DNA from: Telmatactis stephensoni
Lineage: Eukaryota; Cnidaria; Anthozoa; Actiniaria; Isophelliidae
DNA length: 64,000 bases
Assembly: GCA_029948255.1 (NCBI GenBank)
Contig: JALIZF010001916.1
Coordinates: 711,001-775,000, forward strand
Direction: 5' to 3'
This document shows positions 22,671 through 35,080 of this stretch, one piece after another (positions within the stretch are counted from its first letter, which is position 1; the number at the start of each line of letters is the position of its first letter). A model generated the notes under the pieces. That model was not told where the DNA came from and ran no database searches. It saw nothing but the letters and a program-made list of their open reading frames with translations. The position numbers were made by a program, and so were the translations under genes.

Positions 22671-23110
22671 TAGAGAGCAGTTTGATAGAAAACACATCAA
22701 TAAAATTCATTCTACGCACTTAATATACTTTAGTACAGTACAAAACAGATATAATGAAGTACCATAGTCCCTTTGCATAATACTACCAATTATATGCAGA
22801 TACGCCTTTCGCCTTACTTTGACGCAGCAAAAAACATGGTAAGGTGATCCTCTTTTTATTCAAAGTGAGGCGATGGTGTTATAGTAACTATGCAAGCTCA
22901 TAGTGTATACAAAAGCATCCTCAAGCGGCCCAATAATCTACTTTTTTAACCAATTGAAATATGAATTGTACTTCTATGTCAAACCTCAAGGAAAATATTC
23001 TCCGCACAGCTGGCTTTTGACAAAGGTTTTAACGATGTTTATGGGCAGTTTATTAGAATTATTACACCTACAATTTTACATAAAATTGAAACTTTTTTAA
23101 ATGATGAATA
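22671..23110. repeat. Remnants of duplicated DYNLL flanks
   Basis: 22671-22860 (GAGCAGTTTGATAGA, TACTTTAGTACAGTACAAA, AGTACCATAGTCCCTTTGC) matches 26645-26665 and 26990-27200 in order. 22965-23075 (GTCAAACCTCAAGGAAAATA, TTATGGGCAGTTTATTAGAA) matches the upstream region of the minus-strand light chain copy at 16680-16830 and of the pseudogene at 28615-28770. No light chain coding sequence survives here. Confidence 0.6.
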
Positions 23111-23976
23111 GAAATAAGATAACGATTTGGATGAATTTTTTGGATCTGTACTCCACGACATTGCAGAAAAATATGACTGAATAGAAATCAAACGCCGAAA
23201 GCAAACGGTCCCGTCCGCGCGCACGTCAAACTGATCAGATTCTACTAGCTGTTCGAGATTCTGTTCGAGAGCCTTGCTTACGCGCGGGAATCAAAAGACA
23301 AAGAAGAAGTAGCCATGTTGGATGAACAAACAAGAGACGCTAACGAGAAATCTTTTGTTGAAGTTCATCCAAGATGGCTGCCGTGACGTCACATGCAACC
23401 AAGCAATAAACTGAGATTTGTAGTTGATGATTACTTCTTATTAACCGAAAGTGCAGTTATTACGGAAAAAAATATCAGACCGAGGTCTTGACAGTGCGGA
23501 CCAAGCCCGTAGGGCTTTAATTGATAAAGAAACGGTACATTTTAATTTAGTCTCAGCTGAATTTGTATGGCTTCTTACGGCTAACAAGCTTGTATGAATT
23601 ATCCAAATTTTAAAATTGTTTAAAGTATTTAACTTGACTGACGTTTTAAGCCTCCCGCAAACTTGCCTCAAGATTGTTCTTGAAATAGGAAATTGATTTT
23701 GATGATCATCCAGAAAAAGAAAATAAATCCCGTAAAATCTATAAACAGTCATTGGCGTAACTTCTTGACTTTTCAAAGAACCCTTATGCACTTAGAAATG
23801 TTCGCGGAAATTTATTCTTTTATTTACTCTTTCCTCTGTTTATTTATGAAATCATCCTTACGGTTACTGGACTTTGATTGGTTCTCCTATTTCCCCCAGG
23901 GTTTGGAACAGTCCTATTAGCATCACAATGAAACTTCGCCAAATAGACTACCCCGATTAGACATTATAATCATTAA
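23111..23976. other. No gene recognised; short segment shared with 25140-25240
   Basis: 23185-23290 (GCCGAAAGCAAACGGTCCCG, CGAGAGCCTTGC) recurs at 25160-25245. Open frames here show no protein signature. Confidence 0.4.
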
Positions 23977-24170
23977 GTGTCTCGGTAGCGCAGCGGTCTA
24001 AGGTGATATCTTAAGGTATGGATTAGGGTCCGGATATCGTCTCCCTCCCTGGCCTTCGGGCTAAGTTTTATGTAGCACCGGGATAGCGTGGATGGGGCCG
24101 AAATCTTCATCCGTAACGTAAGTCGATTCGATGTCTCAGCTTCCTTGAATGTCTAGGGAGAATCGTCCCA
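23977..24170 (+). mobile_element. Possible tRNA-derived SINE
   Basis: TCTCGGTAGCGCAGCGGTCTA resembles a tRNA 5' half with an A-box, and a degraded B-box-like segment follows near 24020. The body has no second copy in this window, so support is weak. Confidence 0.35.
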
Positions 24171-24904
24171 AATTTAAATTAATTTTTAGTTTTTTCTTAT
24201 TTTGTCAATTATCTAGTCATTCTTTCCCCATTTCCGGGGGGTCCGATTTAAGGCTTACAGAATCGAGCCCCGTGTAGGTCGGAATATTTTTCTTTTTTTC
24301 CCGTTTTTCCCTTCCTTTTTACTCTCTTTTCCCTTTTTCGGTTTCTTAATATGCAGATTTTAACATTTTATGTATTTTTTTTAGTCAGAGTATATTTCTA
24401 ATTTTTTGCGATCTGTTCTAATATAAATATTAAATTACATCATTATTAATTTATTCAAATATTGTTCTATTTATTTCTTGAATATATTACCGATTTGTAC
24501 TTGACTGGTTTGTATATGTTAAACGTGTTTCGTGAGAGATCTTAATAGTCTTCTTTTTAATTGTTTCTAACTTTGATAGCAATCTATTCTCATATTTCTG
24601 CCAATATAGTGTCCCTGTCAATTTAAAATCTTTTGAGTAAATTAAATTAAAGGTACGCTTTGTCTTCTTCTTATTGAGCCTCACCTTGTTCTATGAGGAA
24701 ACGAACGAACGAACGAACGAATAAATGAAAGGATGAATCAACGAACGAATGAATAAATGAGCGAACAAACAACAGGCACTCCTGGCTCTGTTTCAGAGAG
24801 GGCGTTTTATACGCTGAGGCGCGTTATGAATATTGGGTTAGGTTACCTGTGTTATTTGGCAATTATCTCACTATTGATGTCTATGCGATGTTCGTGGCAA
24901 CTAA
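24171..24904. repeat. AT-rich intergenic with (ACGA)n microsatellite
   Basis: The microsatellite ACGAACGAACGAACGA lies near 24700-24722, followed by degenerate GAATGAATAAATGA units. No gene is recognised. Confidence 0.5.
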
Positions 24905-25125
24905 AGGCCGATTTACACGGTGCAACTTTTGCCTAGAACTGTTGCATTGCAACTTGCTTACGGCGTATTATATCGGCTATTAACACGCGTGCAACTTCGG
25001 ATGCAATAGTTCCAGGCGAGTTGTAGGCTTGATTTACACGACGCAATTCGTGTTGTGTGTATGTCGTAATATAATCAAATTGCATGCAAATTGACTTTTG
25101 TAGGCAAAAGTTGCACCGTTTCTAG
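24905..25125. mobile_element. MITE with GGTGCAACTTTTGCC termini
   Basis: ACACGGTGCAACTTTTGCCT near the left end is inverted as AGGCAAAAGTTGCACCGT near the right end. Internal GTGCAACTTCGGATGCAA and TTTACACGACGCAA blocks form further stems. No coding content. Confidence 0.7.
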
Positions 25126-25344
25126 TAATTCCGTCATCGCGTGCGCAAGGCTCGAATCGACATGCCGAAAGCAAACAGTCCCGTCCACGCGTACGTCAAT
25201 GAATCAAATTTTGAGAGCCTTGGTTTGAGAGCCTTGCGCGCGCGATGTCAAAGTTACTAAAAATAGCCTTAGTCGCCACGAACATCGCACAGACATCAAT
25301 ACTGAGTTTCGCTTTCTTAGTGTTATGGTCTCAGTCTTGTTATG

Positions 25345-26410
<1,066 letters not shown>

Positions 26411-27224
26411 ATTATGATCAACTCAATCAAATTGACTGTTCTGATGTAACACTGGCAAATCACCAACAACCATGCTTACTTGAGAAATTATAGTTCGCAT
26501 GTCATGTACATTTCGTTTTCAAGAACGTTTTTGTTTACTTTATAGGTAAAGTGACACTTAAAGTTCTTTAACTGTCATAAATCTATAGAACCAATTATAG
26601 TTCATACTGATAAAGTAGATTGCATTTTAGATTTTAACTTATTTAGAGAGCAGTTTGATAGAGATCACATCAACAATAAGATTTTTCTGCTTGAAAAAAA
26701 CCTGCTGGACACTTACAATAATTTTATTTAAGGGGGGAGGCGCATTAACCTGTTACAGTTATCTAACATGCATACGTATGGCCCTCAAAATAAAGATTAA
26801 ATAAATTTCACAAATAATACCAAAGTATGTTCTTTACAACAAATTAATTTTTACAGACAAAGCACAAATATATATGAATATTGATATGTAGTTTAAATTA
26901 TAGAAAATGAAAGTTAAATAATAATTAATTGGTTCAAAAGTTCAGTTGAAAGGAATTACACAGGAATAGAAAATATTAATAGGGGTTAACATACTCTAGT
27001 ACAGTACAAATTTGATATTGCCTTGCCTTGTATTCCACAAGGAATTAAGAGGATATACATACAAAATTGATGTAATGAAATATAAGAGAAAATAAGGTAC
27101 CTTATTTTCTCTTGTGAAGTACCACAGTCCCTTTGCGTAATGCTACCAATTATACGCAGCTACACCTCTCGCCTCGCTTTGACGCAGGTAATTAAACAAT
27201 GGCATGATGATTGTTGTTGTTTTC
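26411..27224. repeat. DYNLL 3' flank and duplicated downstream segment
   Basis: 26540-26640 repeats the light chain 3' UTR block. 26645-27210 shares blocks in order with 22671-22860, including AGTACCACAGTCCCTTTGCG and the CGCCTCGCTTTGACGCAG palindrome-family fragment. At 27085-27115 an inverted GAGAAAATAAGGTACCTTATTTTCTC forms a hairpin. Confidence 0.55.
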
Positions 27225-27308
27225 TGTTTGTTTGTTTGTTTGTTTGTTTGTTTGTTTGTTTGTTTGTTTGTTTGTTTGTTTGTTTGTTTGTTTGTTTGTT
27301 TGTTTGTA
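27225..27308. repeat. (TTTG)n microsatellite
   Basis: About 20 perfect TTTG units. It produces the artificial Phe/Val/Cys/Leu and Lys/Gln/Thr/Asn frames seen on the two strands. Confidence 0.97.
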
Positions 27309-27646
27309 GCTTAATACAAACGGTTTCTAGCAGGATCAACATTGCATATCGAAGTTTGTTATATATAAGTTTCACTGTAGATGTGAAACTCACACTGATG
27401 GTAAAAAGCTGCATTGGCTGCCTGTTCACCAGTCAAATAAATTGAAAGTTACAGGGTGACAAAATAAGGTTCTCATAAAGCAAGCCCAACAAGACTGCTA
27501 ATAAAACAATCCTTTTACAGCGCTGTATACATTTCCTTGTTGGTTACATGGTTTAACCATATCATTGAATTTGTTTCTTTAACCAACAGAATATTTAATC
27601 GTGGGGTCATGGCCCATCATCAGGGTTGAATAAAGATGTTGTTATT
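27309..27646. other. No gene recognised
   Basis: Nothing supported in this interval. Confidence 0.4.
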
Positions 27647-27802
27647 AGAGCGCTTTTCGTATGAGTGGGAAACTGACTGTACCAGTTACGGTCAATGCAC
27701 AGTACGGTTACTGCAGGAATTTCGAATGTTTTATAGACATTACGGTACTGACACGGTCACGGTACGGTACGCTCAGTTTCCCACTCATACGAAAACCGCT
27801 CT
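27647..27802. mobile_element. Palindromic MITE, AGAGCGCTTTTCGTATGAGT terminus
   Basis: The left end AGAGCGCTTTTCGTATGAGT continues into GGGAAACTGA; the right end is the inverted ACTCATACGAAAACCGCTCT. Internal GCAGGAATTTCGAATGTTTT recurs, with flanking GACACAGTCA(A/C)GG blocks, at 47650-47740 in the ankyrin gene, indicating a family. Confidence 0.8.
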
Positions 27803-27811
27803 ATATTACAC

Positions 27812-28235
27812 GGTGCAGTGTTTTCTGCAACTTGCCTCGTAATGGCGCTGCAAAACAAGCTGCACGAGGTTAATGTAAAGCACTAATATCGAGCGTCGGT
27901 AGTTCCTTCAGCTGAACGCTGGTCTCCCAGGAAGCCGACGGTGCGCTCTTTACTCCCACTTTCCATCAGTACTCCAAGCTAATTAAAGCTATGAGGTGAC
28001 TGAGAAGACTAGGGATCGAACTCGACACTCTCTTATCAGAAAGCCGCGCACTAACCGACTGAGCTACACTTGCTCCAAGAGTCATTGCAGGGGTGTTACG
28101 CGGCGCAATGCCGATAAACGTTGCTGCGATCATTACCTAGGAATGATTTTGAGCAACAGGTATTGTATGTTACATACTGCGACAGTACGTGCAACTTGTT
28201 TTGCAACGCCATTGCGAGACAGGTTACACTGAGAA
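27812..28235. mobile_element. MITE arms separated by a SINE
   Basis: Left arm 27812-27870 (TGCAACTTGCCTCGTAATGG, CTGCAAAACAAGCTGCACGA) pairs with right arm 28190-28235 (CGTGCAACTTGTTTTGCAAC, CCATTGCGAGACAGGTT). A tRNA-derived SINE on the minus strand lies between them. Confidence 0.55.
27885..28078 (-). mobile_element. tRNA-derived SINE (family C)
   Basis: On the minus strand GTGTAGCTCAGTCGGTTAGT is an A-box tRNA sequence (28051-28066) and GAGTTCGATCC a B-box (28013-28023). The 3' body runs toward 27885. No second copy is in the window. Confidence 0.65.
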
Positions 28236-28377
28236 AAACGTGGCCATCGTTTGTTAAACAGCGCCTTGAAGCAATAAAAAATAAATAAAAAGTTACAGAA
28301 ACTGTGCACGGCCATGGTATATATAACACACACGGTCACATATGGCAATATAAATTATCGACATTTTTAAGCAAAAT

Positions 28378-28561
28378 CAATTTGCTTCGTGGGTAACGTA
28401 TGATCCAAAGTTCCTTCCTATCATGCAATACCATGTGGGATTGTACTTCTTGTCAAACTCTTTCTTCACAATGTTGAATGCGTAGCACACTCGATAGCAT
28501 CTTGTTGCATATCCTCAGACATATCAGGCATTTTTGATTACGGCTTTTCTTTCAGCAGACA
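28378..28561 (-). pseudogene. DYNLL pseudogene (copy of the minus-strand gene)
   Basis: It retains the start ATGTCTGCTGAAAGAAAAGC and most of the reading sequence, but has an extra base soon after the start (AATGCCTGATATG), an internal deletion removing the middle of the protein, and loss of the region encoding the C-terminal strand. Its 5' flank (AACACGGA, ACAAACCTCGAGAA) matches that of the gene at 16372. It is the broken partner of copy 4, repeating the divergent arrangement of copies 1 and 2. Confidence 0.85.
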
Positions 28562-29009
28562 TCTATAATATACTGTACTAGTAACACGGAATAAACAACA
28601 CGGATTTTGATGATATGTCACAAACCTCGAGAACAATACACAGATGCGCAGTGGTCTCATCTTGATTACAAAGAGATGGAAATTTTCTGGAAAAAAGAAG
28701 CCTATTTGCCAAAGGTTTCATTAAAGGTTTCATCAAAGGTTTTATTATGGCCTGTTTATTAGAATTGTTGCACCCAGTATTTTCTTTAATGAAATAACAA
28801 TATTCATACACTTGCAACTATTTTAAGGGTTTTATATGACGTCATTTTCAATCTCGTTGGAATTTTCATCAGCTGAAAGACAAGTTTTCAATAGAATATT
28901 CTGGATGAGAGCACATGGTGGTCAAACATTGACCACCATTTGAAGCAAACAATGAGATTCATCAGCTGTTTGAAACCCAGCGATAGAACTGTAGCTATAG
29001 TTATGTCTG

Positions 29010-29373
29010 CTGGTTGCCAGGCCACGGATATTTGCATGTGGCGCGCAGTTGGGTTTCTAGCCACAATTATAGGATGCCGAAATAGGACGTTATTTCAATC
29101 CAATCAAAAGTGCCTTTTTCTATTCCTAGCACAAATCAGATCTGTTATACTGCAAGCAAAGCCATTAGGGTTGACAAAACCACTACTTGCCAAAGCGCGT
29201 TGTTAGAATCAACAGTTTTGTCTTTTGCGAGTTCATCTGTGGCGAAATTTTGTACTAATTGCGGAAATTTATTCTTAGACAAGGTGAGAATTTCTTCTTT
29301 TTATCAGCGAATTGCTGGAGAAGAAACTTTTTATGTCATTGTTGAAAACGTTAACTTTGAATTTTGTTTGAAG
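29010..29373 (+). promoter_or_regulatory. Duplicated DYNLL upstream region of copy 4
   Basis: The block GGTTGCCAGGCCACGGATAT to AGACAAG|GTGAGA parallels the promoter and leader of copies 2 and 3. The second CCAAT has degraded to CAAAT. Confidence 0.6.
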
Positions 29374-29643
29374 ATGACGGAGAGAAAGGCTGTGATCAAA
29401 AATGCTGATATGTCTGAGGATATGCAAACTGAAGCCATTGAGTGTGCTACGCAAGCAATGGAGAAATTCAACATTGAAAAAGATATTGCCGCATACGTGA
29501 AGAAAGAGTTTGACAAGAAGTACAATCCAACATGGCATTGCATCGTAGGAAGGAACTTTGGATCATACGTTACCCACGAAACCAAACACTTCATTTATTT
29601 CTACCTGGGACAAGTTGCAATCCTCCTTTTCAAGTCAGGATAG
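29374..29643 (+). CDS. DYNLL1: Dynein light chain LC8-type, copy 4
   Basis: An intact 89-codon LC8 frame starting [20 protein letters not shown]. The long upstream in-frame extension from 29110 runs through the promoter and UTR intron and is not coding in my model. The protein differs from copy 2 only near the N-terminus (TER, MQTE); the rest is nucleotide-identical or nearly so. Confidence 0.94.
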   Translation: MTERKAVIKNADMSEDMQTEAIECATQAMEKFNIEKDIAAYVKKEFDKKYNPTWHCIVGRNFGSYVTHETKHFIYFYLGQVAILLFKSG

Positions 29644-30589
29644 ACTCTTTATACATTAACGTTCAAATTAACTCAGTGGTTTGGTGTAACGGTCGCTAAT
29701 CACGACAACCATGCTTACTAGTTGAGAAATTAGTTCACACGCGTGATGATTGCACATTTCTTTCAAGATCGTTTTTGTTTATTTTAGGTAAAGTGGCAAA
29801 AGTTCTTTAACTGTCATAAATCTATAGAACCAGTTGTATTATAGTTCACATTGACAAAGTAGTTTATCTGGATTCTTTTAGATTATCTTACATATGTACA
29901 GACTGATTTACAATGCTAATGATAAGACAGAATATAAAACGTGGTCTCGGGGTTCAACCCTTCTTGGACCCAGTCCATGGACTTCTACCTTGAATATATA
30001 AGAAATATTTAGACTAATGATAGAGTGCATGCACTAAATTCGTGAAATAAAATGTAATTTATTAGAGCCTAATAGTTGTTATTTAGTAACTATTAATCGA
30101 AATGACGCCAGAAATGATCGCTACGCTCGTGGCCGTTCCACTTTAGTTTCGATCATTTCTGACGTCATTTTCATGTTTATTCTTCGTTTGCAACCATCTG
30201 ATGTGGTATACGATTGAAGTTTTGAAATTTTGAAATTTAATAACTTTTTCTAAATAAAATAAGATGTTTATGGGCTTGTAGAGCAATTAAAGAAACACCT
30301 CTGGGACAATTTTTAGACAAGAGCAATTCTTTACCGAGTTATTGGCGAATGAATTTTCTCAAATTATATATAACTAGTGTGAATGTATGGCGGCGCCATC
30401 TTGGAGAACGTATCGTTATCTTCCAACATGGCTGCCAAAAATTCAGAACATAAATTCAAGCATAGAGTTGATAAATATCCCTTAATTTAACTATGAATAG
30501 CATTTCTAAGTATATATAAAACCAAACTAATTTAATTAGACACAATTATATTGATTTAATTCCGAGGACAGAAAGAAAAGTCAGAAGAG
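29644..30589. other. DYNLL 3' flank, hairpin, no further gene
   Basis: 29780-29880 is the shared light chain 3' block. 29930-29990 is the ACGTGGTCTCGGGGTT/GGACCC repeat fragment. 30100-30170 is a perfect-looking hairpin (AATGACGCCAGAAATGATCG against CGATCATTTCTGACGTCATT). Nothing else is seen. Confidence 0.55.
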
Positions 30590-32220
30590 GCCAGGGCACT
30601 GTTCACGGTACCAAAGATAAGATGGTGGAAGATGAAAGAGAGTGGATTGAAACATCAATTTGCAACGAAAGTACTCGAGAATTGGCAACACTGACCTGTA
30701 TGGAGTACAAGAGTGGTGGTTAGCAAGTAGACAATTGATCCTTACGACAGCAGAACAAGTTTTTGGGAAAACTTCAGGGAATATTTAAAAAGAGTACCAG
30801 CAAACAAAGAAACGTGAATAGCAAGAAGCAATGGGATTCATCTGCAAGCCAAGAAGACAAAGAAAGCTACATTAGGACAAGGGAAAATGCCAAATGAGCT
30901 GTGCCAGTTGCAAAAGCAAAGGCCTGGGATCCCGGGGGGGGTACTCCCTATAATTGACTATACGGGGATGCTCCGCCCGAAAGGGGTACCTTTTTCAGGC
31001 TGCAGCTATGGGAAAGGGGTGCCTTTTTAGGGAAAGATATGTGAAAGGGGTACCTTTTTCGGGAAAAATGTATGAATTTTCGAAATTTGGTATGTGAAAG
31101 GGGCGATTTTTTGAAAATTTGCATGTGAAAGGGGTGCGATTTTCCGAAATTTACTATGTGAAAGGGGTACGATTTTCCGAAATTTACTATGTGAAAGGGT
31201 AAGGGGTCGGGAGTCCGGGCGGAGCATACCCGTATAAAAAGTTTCGGAGTACCCCCCCCGGGCCTGGGATGATGTACATGCAGACATGGAGACGGCAGAA
31301 GGACAGAAGAAGGTATTCAGGATTACGAAAGCCTGTGACAAAGAAAAGAAAGACTTTACTCAAATCAAGCAAAATGAAGAAAGACCAAGATGGAACAGTG
31401 GTGAACGATGAGGACCAGATCAAAGTTGGATGGAAAGGCTACTTTGAAAAGCTGTGAAATGAAGAAAATCCAACGGAGGTCTTCGAAGATGGAGTGCCTA
31501 ATGAAGATGCCACATAACAAGACATAACAAGAAATGAGGTGAAGAAGGCGCTAGAGAAGATGGAAATGGGAAAGCTTCAGGTCCAGATAATATATCCCAG
31601 TAGAAACATGGAAGTGCTTGGGAGCTGCAGGGGTCGAACTTCTGACTGATTTAATTATGCAGACGATGTGGAGGAGAGAGAGAATGCCTGACGAATAGAG
31701 AAATAGTGTAATAACGCCTACACATAAAGAAAAAGGAGACATTCAAGATTGCGGTAATTATCGAGTGATAAAACTCATGTCACACGATGAAGATCTGGGA
31801 AAGAGTGATTGATAGCAGACCGAGGGAAGAAACATCAATTGGTCAAGAACAGTTTGGGTTTATGCGTGGACGATCAACAATTGATTCGATATTTTCTTTG
31901 AGAATTACCATGCAAAAACATCGGGAGAGACAGAAAGGGCTACATTTGGTATGTATCGATCTGGAAAAGTGACAGTGTCCCGAGGCAGGAAGTGTGGAGA
32001 TATATGAGAAAGGAGGGAGTGCCGGAGAAGTATGTGAGGATTGTTCAAGACATGTATGATGGAGCGAAGAAGTGTGGGACTGACGCATAAAGTTTACTGT
32101 TAAAGTGGGACTCCACCAAGGCTCTACTCTCAGCCCATGCATACCTGACCTTATCATAGATGTAATTGCAGAGGATGTTAAGGAGGATGCTATCGTTCAA
32201 GTTTATCTGAATTAAATCAG
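30590..32220 (+). pseudogene. Degraded RTE-type LINE
   Basis: Broken frames include a segment like WWKMKESGLKHQFATKVLEN (30624-30690) and, in 31787-31972, RPREETSIGQEQFGFMRGRS followed by TIDSIFSLRI and HLVCIDLEK, the reverse transcriptase finger region of RTE-like non-LTR retrotransposons. Frameshifts and stops break it throughout, and a 332-bp MITE interrupts it. No function is expected. Confidence 0.75.
30931..31262. mobile_element. [19 protein letters not shown] MITE with 8-bp target duplication
   Basis: The ends CCCGGGGGGGGTACTCC and GGAGTACCCCCCCCGGG are inverted, flanked on both sides by CCTGGGAT (30923-30930, 31263-31270). The interior holds tandem units of about 34 bp with TATGTGAAAGGGGTACGATT. 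An 8-bp duplication is typical of hAT-type insertion. It interrupts the RTE relic, so it is the younger of the two. Confidence 0.85.
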
Positions 32221-32879
32221 CTATATGGGGCTCATTTTGAAAACGAATTCATCGACGCAGTTAAGTACGAAGCACACGAAGCACACGCTTTTACCCAAAT
32301 TGGAAAATTGTACGGTGTCTGATTGGTTTATGTAACGCATGCGCATGCAAGTTCTTCTGGACTGTTTTACCGGAGCAATGTAGCGTAAGAAAGAGGCCCG
32401 GGTCTGGACTAAACCTCCCACCGGCCGTGGTGGTAAAAGAGCTTGTTCTTTAATGCAAAAAGTATAATGTTTTGAACAGCCACTTTCATTCCACTGTCTC
32501 CACTCTAAATTGATGATCCGGCGAACGGGGAAGCAGAAATAAAATTAAAAAGCAACACTGAAACACTGAACGGATTCCGACAAAGAAAACGATACAGGCA
32601 GAAGAACATAAATATTTATGCTCTCTTGATACAGGGTAATTACTTAGATAAAGAAGAAACAGATGTCCCTTATGTCTCTTTGAGTGTTTTCCGTTCTAGG
32701 GAACCTAAAAGCAAATCGATTATGCTGACCCGCAACCTAATCCTGTGGTTGCTATGTGGCGTTCGTGACGTCAAAAGGCAACATCGTGGAACATGAATTC
32801 AAAGGCTAAAACAATAGAGACAATTTTAAAATCTTGTATCAATGCTCTCTGGTCGATCTTCGCAACATTTGAGCTAGCT
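32221..32879. other. No gene recognised
   Basis: Short AAGCACACG duplication near 32268-32285; otherwise nothing supported. Confidence 0.4.
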
Positions 32880-33067
32880 ATCGAGTTACTCTCTGGTTGC
32901 CAAGGCCACGCATTTTCATGTGGCGCATGCTTGGGTTTCCAAGCCACAGTTATAGGATGCCGAAGTATGACATATTCTTAACTAATCAAAAGCGTCTTTT
33001 TCTATTATCAGCACCAATCAGATATTGTTGTAGTGCAAACAAAGCCATTTGACAAAACCACACTTGT

Positions 33068-34103
33068 TGTGGTTACTCCCGTCTAAAGGACGGAGTACCA
33101 CTATGCTATGGCGCGATGTAAGGGTGGAAGTCTGTAACACCCGAACGCCCGACTCTTTTCCGAGATCGGTCCGATCTTCCGATGCCCATCTTCTGGATAA
33201 CACAGAAAACATATGTTTCAAAATAGCTAGCTAGAAGGAAAATCAATGAATTTTACTGTCGTTACTAAAAGGCAGATAAACGTGTCGGAGAACACATGCT
33301 CTAGAATTGATACAAACTGAACATGGAACATATATAGCGTGACTGAATAAGCATTCTCAGACATGTCCACTGATACACACGAAAAATTACAGACGTTATT
33401 AAAGGAGAAGCCAGCAACAAAAATCTTTTTCACTCCAACATCAAAGTCAACCAAGCTTTTAGTGTTCGTACTCTATCATCACTGACAAGAGTCAAAGAAG
33501 ATAAACAAACGAAGACTCGGCATTTTGAAAGGACTGAAAGCCGCCGTCCCGAGCGCCGTGAAGGCCGCCATCGAGTCCGCTAGCCGAAAACAGCAACAGA
33601 AAGGGATATTGAGTTAGTTTATTGGATTAGTGTTTTATGAAGCAATTTCTTTTATATTTATAGCGACATTTTAGAAAGAAGCATTTTTGCATTTGTATTG
33701 TAAACACACTGACAATAAATATACTAAAATTCACTATTCGAAAACGTGTAACTTCTGCATGGTCGAGTGGATAAACCATGGATTCCCAAGCGAAAGGTCT
33801 AGGGTTCGAGCCACGGCCACGACGGTGATTGATTTTTTTTTTCACTTTTTTTTCACACATTTTTGTTTTCTTTTATAGCTAATGACTCTATTTTCGCTAA
33901 AAAAATTATTGATTTATTGATTTAGATTTTTGTCTTCAAATGAAATTGAAAACTCGTTACTTTACTAAAATATATTGTTTGGGCTTCCTGTGGTCATTTC
34001 GGTCGATCCACGAGCTACTTCGCCATTGGCGGGGATTGTAGCTACTCCCGTAGCCAGAGTACAACTATTTGCAACTAAATATTAAAAAATTGGAGTAACC
34101 ACA
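33068..34103. mobile_element. Insertion with TGTGGTTACTCC inverted ends
   Basis: TGTGGTTACTCC at 33068-33079 is inverted as GGAGTAACCACA at 34092-34103. The interior includes a tRNA-like segment (33755-33830), poly-T tracts and one copy of the TTGGGCTTCCTGTGG motif (33979-33993). Other light chain promoters lack this segment, so it is an insertion; whether it is one element or a composite is unknown. Confidence 0.5.
33755..33830 (+). mobile_element. tRNA-like segment, probable SINE or tRNA relic
   Basis: CTGCATGGTCGAGTGGATAA resembles an A-box region and GGTTCGAGCC (33803-33812) a B-box, followed by oligo-T. Acceptor-stem pairing is poor, so I do not call a tRNA gene. Confidence 0.45.
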
Positions 34104-34352
34104 TGAGCTCTTTGAGCGCCTTTAATTGTTGTTGGAGTCGCGTTCTTTACCTGTATTTGGCGCGTTGTTGGAGTCAAGGGTTTTGCCTTTTGCGAGATTG
34201 ATCTGTGGCGAAATTTTAAAGTTTTGTGAGGTAATTTATTCTCAAAGAAGGTGAGGATTTCTTCCGTTTTTGTCAGCGAATTGCTGGAAAAAGAATTTTT
34301 ATGTTATATTTGTTCAAACCGCTGACTCTACAACTTTCAATTTTGTTTTAAG

Positions 34353-34622
34353 ATGACGGATAGAAAAGCTGTGATCAAAAATGCTGATATGTCCGAGGAC
34401 TTACAACAAGATGCCATTGAGTGTGCCACGCAAGCAATGGAGAAATTCAACATTGAAAAAGATATTGCCGCATACGTGAAGAAAGAGTTTGACAAGAAGT
34501 ACAATCCAACATGGCATTGCATCGTAGGAAGGAACTTTGGATCATACGTTACCCACGAAACCAAACACTTCATATATTTCTACCTGGGACAAGTTGCAAT
34601 CCTCCTTTTCAAGTCAGGATAG
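34353..34622 (+). CDS. DYNLL1: Dynein light chain LC8-type, copy 5
   Basis: An intact 89-codon LC8 frame starting [20 protein letters not shown]. From codon about 20 to the stop it is nearly nucleotide-identical to copies 2 and 4. Its promoter half lies over 1 kb upstream because of the insertion at 33068-34103, so its expression may differ from the other copies. Confidence 0.94.
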   Translation: MTDRKAVIKNADMSEDLQQDAIECATQAMEKFNIEKDIAAYVKKEFDKKYNPTWHCIVGRNFGSYVTHETKHFIYFYLGQVAILLFKSG

Positions 34623-35080
34623 ACTCTTCATACATTAACAGTGTTTAGGTGTCACCAACAACCATGCTTACTTGAGAAAATATAGTTCACATGTGTACAC
34701 ATTGTACATTTCTTTCACGATCATCTTTTTTACTTTAGGTAAAGTGGCAAAATTTCTCTGCATTGACAAATTAGACTATTTTAGATATTTTAACTTAAAT
34801 GTGTATATATATAAGTTATAGACTTATTTACCATGCTAATGAATAAAATGTTATTTTGCTGTTACCATGGATACAGCATGTACATACGTCCTTCATATAT
34901 ACGATCCATGAGGAGAAATAGTAGAGTCTGTTTAGTCTTACTGTTGAATAGTAAGATACATTTTTTGGTAAACTTAGTTGGTAAAATTAGTTTGGTAAAC
35001 TATTTATGCAGTCATGTTTAGTTCAGGTCACGCAATGCTCCTATGAGGGTTTTGTGACAAACTAAAAACTAGTGCATAGG

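Larger units (their letters stand above)
32880..34352 (+). promoter_or_regulatory. DYNLL copy 5 upstream region, split by an insertion
   Basis: 32890-33067 carries the upstream half seen in other copies (GGTTGCCAAGGCCACG, GGATGCCGAAGTATGA, CCAAT pair). The leader and splice donor (TGATCTGTGGCGAAATTTT, AGGTGAGGATTTCTTC) resume at about 34120-34265. The halves are separated by 1,036 bp at 33068-34103. Confidence 0.6.

Noticed and set aside
27140..27445. Phe/Val/Cys/Leu and Lys/Gln/Thr/Asn repeat proteins
   Set aside because: Both are translations of the (TTTG)n microsatellite.
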